From positions 4,317 through 38,617 of the forward strand of contig DYIB01000019.1 of the NCBI GenBank assembly GCA_020723855.1: a DNA stretch of 34,301 nucleotides, written 5' to 3'. Each line of letters starts with the position of its first letter. Position 1 is the stretch's first letter. Under the pieces are notes generated by a model, which was not told where the DNA came from, searched no databases, and saw only the letters and a program-made list of their open reading frames with translations. This DNA is from Uliginosibacterium gangwonense. Lineage in GTDB: Bacteria > Pseudomonadota > Gammaproteobacteria > Burkholderiales > Rhodocyclaceae. Positions 24,239 through 31,869 of the stretch are shown piece after piece. The translations under genes were made by a program, and so were the position numbers.

Positions 24239-25428
24239 TGGGCACGCCCTTCCGCCCCCTGGAGGGCGTCACCGTCGTCGCCCTGGAGCACGCCATCGCC
24301 GCGCCCTTCTGCACGCGCCAACTGGCCGACCTGGGCGCGCGCGTGATCAAGATCGAACGGCCGGGAGTGGGCGACTTCGCCCGCTCCTACGACGAGCGCG
24401 TGCATGGCCTCGCCTCCCACTTCGTGTGGACCAACCGCTCCAAGGAAAGCCTCACCCTCGACGTCAAACACGCCGATGCGGGCGAGGTGCTGAAGCGCCT
24501 GCTGCAAAAGGCCGATGTCCTGGTGCAGAACCTCGCCCCCGGCGCGGCGGAGCGCCTGGGCCTGTCCTACGGCGCACTGCGCGAACGCCATCCGCGCCTC
24601 ATCGTGTGCGACATCTCGGGCTACGGCGGCGACGGCCCCTATCGCGACAGGAAGGCCTACGACCTGCTGATCCAGAGCGAATCCGGCTTCCTGTCCGTGA
24701 CCGGCACGCCGGAGGCGCCGGCGAAGGCGGGCTGCTCCATCGCCGACATTGCGGCCGGCATGTATGCCTATTCCAACATCCTCGCCGCCCTGCTGGAGCG
24801 CGGCAAGACCGGGCGCGGCCGCCGCATCGACGTCTCCATGTTCGAGTGCATGGCCGAATGGATGAGCTATCCCCTCTACTACGCCTTCGCAGGCGCCGAG
24901 CCGCCGCCGCGCGCCGGCGCCGCCCACGCCACCATTTACCCCTACGGGCCTTTCCCCGCGGGCGACGGCAAGACGGTGATGCTGGGCCTGCAGAACGAGC
25001 GCGAGTGGAAGGTGTTCTGCGACCGGGTGCTGCTGCGCCCGGAGCTGGCGGGCGACGAGCGCTTCGCCACCAACTCGCGCCGCACGGTCGCGCGCGAGGC
25101 GCTGCGCGCCATCATCGTCGAGGTGTTCGCCGCGCTCACCGCCGAGCAGGTGATGGCGCGGCTGGACGAAGCGCAGATCGCCAACGCGCGCATGAACGAC
25201 ATGCACGAGGTGTGGCAGCACGCCCAGTTGCAGGCGCGCCGCCGCTGGACGGCAGTGGCCACACCCGCTGGCGCCATTCCCGCGCTGCTGCCGCCCGGCC
25301 TCACGGCGGACGATCGGCCGCGCATGGACCCCGTCCCCGCCCTCGGGGAGCACACGGAGGCGATCCTCCTGGAACTGGGGTATGACGCCGGGGCGATCGA
25401 AAAACTGCGTGCGGCGCGCGCGATATAG
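24238..25428 (+). CDS. Class III (CaiB/BaiF) CoA-transferase
   Basis: 396 residues; the ATG shares one base with the previous stop, so translation is coupled. The start segment LEGVTVVALEHAIAAPFCTRQLADLGA and the KIERPGVGD loop are standard for the family. The catalytic aspartate is Asp142 in KAYDLLIQSESG, which forms the acyl-enzyme anhydride. In this context it would transfer CoA, for example from succinyl-CoA, to a dicarboxylate such as itaconate. The acceptor is inferred from neighbours, not from the sequence. Confidence 0.88.
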   Translation: MGTPFRPLEGVTVVALEHAIAAPFCTRQLADLGARVIKIERPGVGDFARSYDERVHGLASHFVWTNRSKESLTLDVKHADAGEVLKRLLQKADVLVQNLAPGAAERLGLSYGALRERHPRLIVCDISGYGGDGPYRDRKAYDLLIQSESGFLSVTGTPEAPAKAGCSIADIAAGMYAYSNILAALLERGKTGRGRRIDVSMFECMAEWMSYPLYYAFAGAEPPPRAGAAHATIYPYGPFPAGDGKTVMLGLQNEREWKVFCDRVLLRPELAGDERFATNSRRTVAREALRAIIVEVFAALTAEQVMARLDEAQIANARMNDMHEVWQHAQLQARRRWTAVATPAGAIPALLPPGLTADDRPRMDPVPALGEHTEAILLELGYDAGAIEKLRAARAI

Positions 25429-25442
25429 ACGGAGCGAAGCCC

Positions 25443-26807
25443 ATGACCGCACATCCGAGCAAAATCCTCGCCGAATTCGCCGCGACGCTGCGTTTCGAAG
25501 ACATTCCCGAGGCCGTGGTGCGCCGCGCCGAAGACCTCCTGCTCGACTGGTTCGGCTCGGCGCTGGCCGGCAAGGGGGCGCGGCCGGTGCAGGCGATCGA
25601 AGCCTTCGCGCGCCTCATGGGTCCGGCTCGGGGTGCCGCGGAAGTGCTCGTTTCGCGGCGCATGACGACCCCCCTGTTTGCCGCGATGGTGAATGCGGCC
25701 TCGTCCCACTTCGCCGAGCAGGACGACGTGCACAACGGCTCCGTGTTCCACCCGGCCACGGTGGTGTTCCCGCCGGCGCTTGCCGTGGCCCAGAGCCTGG
25801 GCCGCAGCGGACGCGAGCTGCTGACCGCGGCGGTGGCGGGTTATGAGGTGGGCATACGCGTGGGTGAATTCCTCGGCCGCTCCCACTATAAGATCTTCCA
25901 CACCACCGGCACCGCCGGCACCGTGGCCGCCGCAGCGGCCGCGGGTCGCTTGCTGAACCTCCCGCCCGCGGCCATGCTCGATGCCTTTGGCTCTGCCGGC
26001 ACCCAGGCCGCCGGGTTGTGGGAGTTCCTGCGCGATGCGGCCGATTCCAAGCAACTGCACACCGCCCACGCCGCCGGCGCGGGCCTCACCGCCGCCTATC
26101 TCGCCCAGGCGGGCTTCACCGGCGCCCGCCATATCCTGGAAGGGCCCCAGGGCCTGGCCGCCGGCATGTCGCAGGATGCCGACGCCGCGCGCCTCACCGA
26201 GCGCCTCGGCGAACGCTGGGCGCTGGCGGAGACCTCGTTCAAATACCACGCCTCGTGCCGCCACACCCATCCTGCCGCCGACGCGCTGCTACGGGTGATC
26301 GAGACCCACGACCTGGCGCCCGAGCGCATCGCGCGTATCACGGCCCGGGTGCACCAGGGCGCTCTCGACGTGCTCGGGTCAGTGACCGATCCGCAGACCG
26401 TGCACCAGGCCAAGTTCTCCATGGGTACCGTGTTGGGGCTCGTCGCCCTGTTCCGCCGCGCCGGCATGCACGAGTTCGAGGCGCACTTCCGGGCGCCGGC
26501 GGTCGCCGCCTTGCGCGACAAGGTGCACATGGTGCTGGACCAGGAAGTGGACGCCGCCTACCCGCGGCGCTGGATCGGCAAGGTGACGGTGGAGACCAGC
26601 GACGGCCGCGTCCTGCACGGCCGCGTGGACGAGCCCAAGGGCGACCCGGGCAACACGCTGTCGCGGGCGGAGCTGGAGCAAAAGGCCCTGCGGCTGGCCG
26701 AGTTCAGCGGCGCCGCCGACGCCCCGGAAATGCGGCGCGCCTTCGACATCCTGTGGCGCATGGCCAGCCTCGAGCGGGTGGGCCGGCTGCTGGGGCCGGA
26801 GCAATGA
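25443..26807 (+). CDS. MmgE/PrpD family protein (2-methylcitrate dehydratase / cis-aconitate decarboxylase fold)
   Basis: 454 residues, full length. It shows family segments such as DWFGSALAGKG, FAEQDDVHNGSVFHP, FKYHASCRHTHPAADA and VDEPKGDPGN. Members include PrpD, the iminodisuccinate epimerase and cis-aconitate decarboxylase, which makes itaconate. In the cluster it could generate, isomerise or dehydrate a C5-C6 acid that feeds the CoA-transferase. A homologue is also part of the P. aeruginosa itaconate operon. The assignment to one reaction is not possible here. It is separated from the transferase by 14 bases and overlaps the lyase gene by ATGA. Confidence 0.85.
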   Translation: MTAHPSKILAEFAATLRFEDIPEAVVRRAEDLLLDWFGSALAGKGARPVQAIEAFARLMGPARGAAEVLVSRRMTTPLFAAMVNAASSHFAEQDDVHNGSVFHPATVVFPPALAVAQSLGRSGRELLTAAVAGYEVGIRVGEFLGRSHYKIFHTTGTAGTVAAAAAAGRLLNLPPAAMLDAFGSAGTQAAGLWEFLRDAADSKQLHTAHAAGAGLTAAYLAQAGFTGARHILEGPQGLAAGMSQDADAARLTERLGERWALAETSFKYHASCRHTHPAADALLRVIETHDLAPERIARITARVHQGALDVLGSVTDPQTVHQAKFSMGTVLGLVALFRRAGMHEFEAHFRAPAVAALRDKVHMVLDQEVDAAYPRRWIGKVTVETSDGRVLHGRVDEPKGDPGNTLSRAELEQKALRLAEFSGAADAPEMRRAFDILWRMASLERVGRLLGPEQ

Positions 26808-27613
26808 TGGGCGCACGGCCGTTGCGCACTTATCTGTTCGTGCCCGGCAATCGCCCGGAGCGTTTCGCCAAGGCCTGCGCCGCCGGTGCCGACGCCGTGA
26901 TCATCGATCTGGAGGATGCCGTGCCGCCCGGCGAGAAGGCGCAGGCGCGGGCGGCGGTGGCGCAGTGGCTGTCCCCGGCGCGGCGCGCCCATGTGCGCGT
27001 GAACGGCGCCGACACGGAGTGGTTCGCCGATGACCTCGCCCTGTGCGGCGCCCATGGCGTCGCGGGCGTCGTGCTGCCCAAGGCCGAGCGGGTGTCGGAC
27101 ATTCTCGCCGTCGCCGAGCGGGCCCGCGGTGTGCCCATCCTGCCGCTGATCGAGACCGCCCAAGGCTTCTGGAACGCGCTCGCGCTGGCCCGGGCCCGCC
27201 AAGTGGCGCGCCTGGTGTTCGGCGCCATCGATTTCCAGGTGGACCTGGGCATCGACGGCGACGACGAGGAGTTGCTCCACTTCCGTTCGCAGCTCGTGCT
27301 GGTGTCGCGGCTGGCGGGCATCGACCCGCCCGTCGATGGCGTGAGCCCCGCCATCGACGACCTGCCCCTGCTGCGTGCCGACACCGGGCGCGCGCGGCGC
27401 CTGGGTTTCGGCGGCAAGCTGTGCATCCACCCGAAGCAGGTGCCCGTGGTGAAGCAGTGTTTTGCACCCAGTGCACAGGACGTGGCCTGGGCAAAGCGCA
27501 TCCTGCAGGCCGCGGCCGGGGCGCAAGGCGCGGCGCTGGCGGTCGACGGCAAGATGGTGGACCGTCCGGTGATACTCAAGGCGCAGCGCATCCTGGCGGA
27601 AGCCGACGGCTGA
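26804..27613 (+). CDS. HpcH/HpaI-CitE family lyase, probable citramalyl-CoA lyase
   Basis: 269 residues; tandem ATGs at 26804 and 26807 are both possible, the first overlapping the previous stop as ATGA. CitE-type active-site segments are present: YLFVPGNRPERF, IIDLEDAVPP (acidic metal ligands), VLPKAE, PLIETAQG, FGAIDFQVDLG and GGKLCIHPKQV. Enzymes of this type cleave citramalyl-CoA, malyl-CoA or related esters with magnesium. Next to a hydratase and a CoA-transferase, cleavage of citramalyl-CoA to acetyl-CoA and pyruvate is the most sensible reaction. Confidence 0.85.
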   Translation: MMGARPLRTYLFVPGNRPERFAKACAAGADAVIIDLEDAVPPGEKAQARAAVAQWLSPARRAHVRVNGADTEWFADDLALCGAHGVAGVVLPKAERVSDILAVAERARGVPILPLIETAQGFWNALALARARQVARLVFGAIDFQVDLGIDGDDEELLHFRSQLVLVSRLAGIDPPVDGVSPAIDDLPLLRADTGRARRLGFGGKLCIHPKQVPVVKQCFAPSAQDVAWAKRILQAAAGAQGAALAVDGKMVDRPVILKAQRILAEADG

Positions 27614-27676
27614 TCCCGCAGCCCCCGCGCAAGAGGGGGCCGCAGAAGTGTTTTACCCATAACCACAGGAGGAGAT

Positions 27677-28681
27677 ATGAAGCACTCGCGCATCGTTGTC
27701 ATGTTCATCGGCCTGCTGGCCGCCGGCCTTGCCTTCGCCCAGCAGCCCTTCGTCATCAAGTTCAGCCATGTGGTGGCGGTGGATACGCCCAAGGGCAAGG
27801 GCGCGGAGCAGTTCAAGAAGCTGGCGGAGGAGCGCACCAAGGGGCGCGTGAAGGTCGAGGTCTATCCCAACAGCCAGCTCTACAAGGACAAGGAGGAACT
27901 CGAGGCGCTGCAGCTCGGGGCCGTGCAGATGCTCGCGCCCTCGCTGGCCAAGTTCGGTCCGCTGGGCGTGCGCGAATTCGAGGTGTTCGACCTGCCCTAC
28001 ATCTTCGACAGTTACGCCGACCTGCACAAAGTGACCCAGGGTACCATCGGCCAGAGCCTGATGAAGAAGCTCGAAGCCAAGGGCATTCTCGGGCTGGCCT
28101 TCTGGGACAACGGCTTCAAGGTCATGACCGCGAACAAGGCCTTGAGGCGGCCGGAGGACTTCAGGGGCCTCAAGATGCGCATCCAGTCGTCCAAGGTGCT
28201 GGATTCGCAGATGCGGGCGCTGGGCGCCATGCCGCAGGTGATGGCCTTCTCCGAGGTGTATCAGGCCATGCAGACGGGGGTGGTGGACGGCTCCGAGAAC
28301 ACCCCCTCGAACGTCTACACGCAGAAAATGCACGAGGTGCAGAAGTACCTCACCTTGTCCGACCACGGCTACATCGGCTACGCGGTGATCGTGAACAAGA
28401 AGTTCTGGGACGGCCTTCCCGCGGATATCCGCACCATCCTCGAAGGCGCCATGAGGGACGCGACCAAGTACGCCAACGATATCGCCAAGCAGGAAAACGA
28501 CGAGGCGCTGGAGGCGATCCGCAAGTCCGGCAAGACCCAGATCATCGCGCTCACGCCCCAGGAAAAGGCGGAATGGAAGAAGGCATTGATGAAGGTGCAC
28601 ACGGAGAACGAGAGCAAGGTCGGCAAGGATCTGCTCCAGTCCATCTACCGCGAGACGGGCTTCGATCCGGGCAGGCTGTAA
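27677..28681 (+). CDS. dctP: TRAP transporter substrate-binding protein, C4-dicarboxylate DctP type
   Basis: 334 residues, the same length as classical dicarboxylate DctP. The start follows AGGAGGAG. The signal peptide spans residues 1-21 with cleavage after AFA. Arg168 in GLKMRIQSSKV is the carboxylate-binding arginine of the family. It differs clearly from the DctP at 274 and has no permease genes beside it. As the last gene of the C5-acid cluster it probably binds the cluster's substrate, such as itaconate, mesaconate or a related dicarboxylate. It must use permease subunits encoded elsewhere, perhaps dctQM at 1477-3308. Confidence 0.92.
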   Translation: MKHSRIVVMFIGLLAAGLAFAQQPFVIKFSHVVAVDTPKGKGAEQFKKLAEERTKGRVKVEVYPNSQLYKDKEELEALQLGAVQMLAPSLAKFGPLGVREFEVFDLPYIFDSYADLHKVTQGTIGQSLMKKLEAKGILGLAFWDNGFKVMTANKALRRPEDFRGLKMRIQSSKVLDSQMRALGAMPQVMAFSEVYQAMQTGVVDGSENTPSNVYTQKMHEVQKYLTLSDHGYIGYAVIVNKKFWDGLPADIRTILEGAMRDATKYANDIAKQENDEALEAIRKSGKTQIIALTPQEKAEWKKALMKVHTENESKVGKDLLQSIYRETGFDPGRL

Positions 28682-28726
28682 GCCTTTGCGCCTGCCGGGG
28701 ATCCGGCCGCGGCCGGGGGTCGTCTG

Positions 28727-28741
28727 CCGCGGCGGCAGGTG
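28727..28741. terminator. GC-rich hairpin after the orphan dctP
   Basis: CTGCCGC and GCGGCAG form perfect 7-base arms about 45 bases past the dctP stop, in a very GC-rich stretch. It may stop transcription of the CoA-ester operon. No T-run follows, so this is only a weak call. Confidence 0.3.
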
Positions 28742-28811
28742 CCCCGGCCGCCGTCGTTCGCGCGGATGGAATGTGAGAAACTACCCCGTCCCGAACGAGA
28801 AGACCCGACCC

Positions 28812-29612
28812 ATGCCTGACCTGGCGATCTGCCGCAAGAGCTTGTTCAAGGCCCGCGCCGTGCTCGTGGGCGAGCGCTTCGATCTGCGCGCCTGGGGCAG
28901 CGTCGATGCCCTGGCCACCATTCCCCTCACCGTGGAGGTGAAGGACGGCGGCCTGGCGGTGCTGTTCCGCTACGGCGTGGCGGTGTTCTTCGATGTCGCG
29001 CCTTTGGACGAGCTGGGCTTCCTGGACAAGCTGCGCCCCTACATCGTGAATGCCTACGAGCACCCCGAGATCGAGGAGATCGAGGTGGAGATCCGCCCGG
29101 AGGCGCGCGACACCGTCAAGCCCGGCACCGTGCTGCTGGAGGCATGCACCCTGGAGCGCATCCAGCTCGTCGCCGACATCCTCAGCAAGAGCGTGCTCCT
29201 GGCCCTGTACGAGGCGCGCGTGTCCGGCGACTTCGACCGGGTCGAGCCCCTGGCCGTGGAGATGGAGCAGAAGGGCCGCATCCCCGGGCAGCAGCGGGCG
29301 CTGCTCAAGAACATCGGTGCCATGCTGCTCATCGAGCAGCGCATGGTGGGGCGCGCCGAGATCAGCGAGAAGCCGGAGCTGCTGTGGGACCACCCGGGCC
29401 TGGAGGGCCTGTTCGTGCGCCTGCAGGACGAGTTCGAGATCCGCGAGCGCCACCAGGCACTGGAACGCAAGCTCAACCTGCTGGCCCATACCGCCCACAG
29501 CCTGATGGAACTGCTCTCCAGCCGCCACTCGCTGCGCGTGGAATGGTATATCGTTATCCTGATCGTGTTCGAGATCCTACTGTCCCTGTACGAGATGTTC
29601 TTCCGGCGTTAG
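28812..29612 (+). CDS. RMD1/YagE (DUF155) family membrane-anchored protein
   Basis: 266 residues from the ATG at 28812. It matches the family related to yeast Rmd1/Rmd8 and mitochondrial RMND1. The conserved segments are the FRYGVAVFFDVAP strand, VLADILSKSVLLALYE-like helices, and RHSLRVEWYIVILIVFEILL, which is the C-terminal transmembrane helix (about 245-262). RMND1 tethers or supports mitochondrial ribosomes, but the bacterial role is unknown. It is 5 bases from the DUF4202 gene, so the two are co-transcribed. Confidence 0.8.
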   Translation: MPDLAICRKSLFKARAVLVGERFDLRAWGSVDALATIPLTVEVKDGGLAVLFRYGVAVFFDVAPLDELGFLDKLRPYIVNAYEHPEIEEIEVEIRPEARDTVKPGTVLLEACTLERIQLVADILSKSVLLALYEARVSGDFDRVEPLAVEMEQKGRIPGQQRALLKNIGAMLLIEQRMVGRAEISEKPELLWDHPGLEGLFVRLQDEFEIRERHQALERKLNLLAHTAHSLMELLSSRHSLRVEWYIVILIVFEILLSLYEMFFRR

Positions 29613-29617
29613 AACCC

Positions 29618-30226
29618 ATGGCAACCGACTCCGACCGTTTCAACCTGGCGCTGGCCCGCTTCGACGAGGCCAACGCCGCCGACCCGAACACGGAAATCGT
29701 GGACGGCCAGGCCCAGCCCAAGGAATTGCTCTACGCGCGGCGCATGAGCGCCATGCTGGAGCGCTACGCGCCCCATGCTTCCGAGGCGGTGCGCCTGGCG
29801 GCGCGCTGCCAGCACATCCGCCGCTGGGAGATCCCGCGCGCAGCCTACCCTATGACGCGCCAGGGCTACAAGGAATGGCGCACGCGCCTGATGCGCTTCC
29901 ACGCCGACCTGGCGGGCGCCATCCTGCGCGAAGTCGGCTACGATGAGGCGATGGTGGCGCGGGTGCAGTCCCTGGTGCGCAAGGAGGGCCTTAAGGTCAA
30001 TCCCGAGACCCAGCTCCTGGAGGACGTGATCGCCCTGGTGTTCCTGGAGAGCTATCTGGGCGATTTCGTCGCCCGCCATGGGGACTACGACGAGGCCAAG
30101 TTCATCGACATCCTGCGCAAGACCTGGCAGAAGATGTCGGCCCAAGGCCGCGCGGCGGCGCTGCGGCTGATCACCCTGCCGCCGGAGCTGGCGGCGGTGG
30201 TGCGCAAAGCGGTAGGGGGCGTCTGA
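29618..30226 (+). CDS. DUF4202 family protein
   Basis: 202 residues, all helical by composition. It matches the DUF4202 pattern: FNLALARFDEANAADPN at the start, ARCQHIRRWEIPRAAYP in the middle, and LLEDVIALVFLESYL near residue 135. The spaced His, Glu and Asp residues recall an HD-domain fold, suggesting a metal-dependent hydrolase, but no function is established. It follows the RMD1/YagE gene directly. Members are often seen near nitrogen or sulfur assimilation genes, which would fit this window; I hold that loosely. Confidence 0.75.
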   Translation: MATDSDRFNLALARFDEANAADPNTEIVDGQAQPKELLYARRMSAMLERYAPHASEAVRLAARCQHIRRWEIPRAAYPMTRQGYKEWRTRLMRFHADLAGAILREVGYDEAMVARVQSLVRKEGLKVNPETQLLEDVIALVFLESYLGDFVARHGDYDEAKFIDILRKTWQKMSAQGRAAALRLITLPPELAAVVRKAVGGV

Positions 30227-30268
30227 CTTGGTCGGACTATCGAACCGGACGAATCCGTTTCAGCTATC

Positions 30269-30328
30269 GTATCTACAATGTCGCTACAGGCTGCATGTTC
30301 GGGTATAGTGTATCGACATTGAAGATAC
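30269..30328. promoter_or_regulatory. mazEF promoter with long inverted-repeat operator
   Basis: GTATCTACAATGTCG at 30269-30283 and CGACATTGAAGATAC at 30314-30328 are inverted copies with one mismatch in 15. A TATAGT -10 box at 30304-30309 lies between them. This layout fits autorepression by the MazE-MazF complex, which binds paired palindromic half-sites over its own promoter. The ribosome site AGGAG follows the second arm. Confidence 0.7.
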
Positions 30329-30341
30329 GAAGGAGATTCCA

Positions 30342-30584
30342 ATGCGAGTGATAGTGAAGAAGTGGGGCAATAGCGCTTCGGTGCGCATTCCGGCGGCCAT
30401 CATGGAGGCTGCAAGCCTGCACGTGGACGAGGCAGTGGACGTGCGCGAAGAAGGCGGGCGGATCGTGATCGAGCCTATACGTCCCAAGGACTATGACCTT
30501 GCTCAGCTACTGGCCGGCATAACCCCAGACAACCTGCACGGCGAAGTCGACTTCGGACCGGCGGTGGGCAAGGAAACGCTTTGA
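30342..30584 (+). CDS. mazE: MazE-type antitoxin (AbrB/SpoVT fold)
   Basis: 80 residues. The N-terminal swapped-hairpin DNA-binding domain is clear: VIVKKWGNSASVRIPAAIMEA followed by a VxVREEGGRIVIEPI strand. The acidic, flexible C-terminal tail (GEVDFGPAVGKETL) would wrap and inhibit the toxin. It has a strong ribosome site (AAGGAGA) and overlaps the toxin start by one base, ensuring coupled synthesis. Codon use is less GC-rich than the neighbours, which hints at a separate origin. Confidence 0.92.
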   Translation: MRVIVKKWGNSASVRIPAAIMEAASLHVDEAVDVREEGGRIVIEPIRPKDYDLAQLLAGITPDNLHGEVDFGPAVGKETL

Positions 30585-30934
30585 TGGCGCGCCGCTATGT
30601 GCCCGAGGCCGGCGATATCGTATGGCTGCATTTCGATCCTCAGGCCGGACATGAACAGCGCGGCCACAGGCCGGCACTCGTTCTCAGCCCTGCGGCATAT
30701 AACGGCAAGACGGGCTTGATGCTCTGCTGTCCCATGACGACGCAGATCAAGGGCTATCCGTTCGAGGTATTGATTGCCGGCGACCGCCCAAGCGCCGTCC
30801 TGGCCGATCAGGCGAAAAGCCTCGATTGGGTCGTGCGCAAGGCGAGCCGTAAGGGCAAGGTTTCGCCTGTTGAACTCGACGAGGTAAGGGCGAAGCTGTT
30901 CGCCCTTGTCGGCAAGCCCTATCCTGCGAAGTAA
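30584..30934 (+). CDS. mazF: MazF/ChpB-type mRNA interferase toxin
   Basis: 116 residues from the ATG at 30584, which shares a base with the mazE stop (TGATG); a TTG one codon earlier is less likely. The PemK/MazF fold is visible in PEAGDIVWLHFDPQAGHEQ, the catalytic arginine segment RGHRPALVLSP, the CCPMTTQIKGYPFEV strand with the conserved threonine, and LADQAKSLDW. It cuts mRNA at short sequence motifs that cannot be predicted from the protein. It sits between the DUF4202 gene and the dehydrogenase pair with no visible link to either. Confidence 0.93.
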   Translation: MARRYVPEAGDIVWLHFDPQAGHEQRGHRPALVLSPAAYNGKTGLMLCCPMTTQIKGYPFEVLIAGDRPSAVLADQAKSLDWVVRKASRKGKVSPVELDEVRAKLFALVGKPYPAK

Positions 30935-30993
30935 CCGGGGTGTCGATGCTCGTCGTCTACATCCTGATAACTCAATAGAGGAGGAGAAGAAGC

Positions 30994-31869
30994 ATGCAAG
31001 TCGGCTTCATCGGTTTAGGCATCATGGGCCGCCCTATGGCCATCAATGTGGCCCGCGGCGGCCATCAATTGCACATCTGGGCGCGCCGCCCTGCGGCCCT
31101 GGAGCCTTTCGTCCAGTTCGGCGCCCGCGCCCACGTGAGCGCGGCCGAGGTGGCGCGCCATGCGGAGGTGGTGTTCACCGTGGTGGCCGATGCCCCGGAC
31201 GTGGAGGAGGTGGTCCTGGGCGAGGGTGGCATCGCCCAGGGGGCCAAGCCCGGCCTGGTGGTGGTGGACATGAGCACCATCGCCCCCAGTGCCGCCAAGC
31301 GCATCGGCGCCCGTCTGGCCGAAAAGGGCGTCGACTTCCTCGATGCGCCCGTGTCGGGGGGCGAGGTGGGGGCCATCAACGCCACTCTGTCCATCATGGT
31401 GGGGGGCAAGGCCGAGGCCTTCGCCAAGGTCAAGCCCCTGTTCGAGTGCATGGGCAAGAACATCGTGCATGTGGGCGACAGCGGCGCCGGCCAAGTGGCC
31501 AAGGCCTGCAACCAGATCGCCACGGGCGTGGGGGTGTTGGCCGTCGCCGAGGCGCTGAGCCTGGCCAAGAAGAGCGGCGTCGACCCGGCCAAGGTGCGCG
31601 AGGCGCTGATGGGCGGCTTCGCCTACAGCAGGGTGCTGGAGAACCATGGCCAGCGCATGCTGGACCGCAACTTCAAGCCGGGCTTCAAGGCCTGGATGCA
31701 CCAGAAGGACTTGCGCATCGTGCTGCAGAGCGCCTACGAGCTGGGCCTGTGCCTGCCCGCTACCGCCGCCACGGCCCAGATGTTCAACGCCATGGTGGGC
31801 TCGGGCCTGGGTGAGGAAGACTCCATCGCGGTGCTCAAGCTGCTGGAGCGTCTGAGCGGCCAGGAATGA
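30994..31869 (+). CDS. Beta-hydroxyacid dehydrogenase (tartronate semialdehyde reductase-like), copy 1
   Basis: 291 residues with GAGGAGGAGAAG upstream. The NAD(P)-binding motif GFIGLGIMG is at 4-12, the substrate loop DAPVSGGEVGA at 118-126, and the catalytic lysine is Lys170 in GQVAKACNQ. The family includes 2-hydroxy-3-oxopropionate reductase (GarR/GlxR) and 3-hydroxyisobutyrate dehydrogenase; the sequence looks closest to the former. It overlaps a paralogue by ATGA. Confidence 0.86.
   Translation: MQVGFIGLGIMGRPMAINVARGGHQLHIWARRPAALEPFVQFGARAHVSAAEVARHAEVVFTVVADAPDVEEVVLGEGGIAQGAKPGLVVVDMSTIAPSAAKRIGARLAEKGVDFLDAPVSGGEVGAINATLSIMVGGKAEAFAKVKPLFECMGKNIVHVGDSGAGQVAKACNQIATGVGVLAVAEALSLAKKSGVDPAKVREALMGGFAYSRVLENHGQRMLDRNFKPGFKAWMHQKDLRIVLQSAYELGLCLPATAATAQMFNAMVGSGLGEEDSIAVLKLLERLSGQE

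Noticed and set aside
22210-27613. 3-hydroxypropionate bicycle genes
   Set aside because: The hydratase and CoA-transferase resemble that pathway, but malonyl-CoA reductase and propionyl-CoA synthase are absent, and MmgE/PrpD with a CitE-like lyase fits itaconate-type degradation better.
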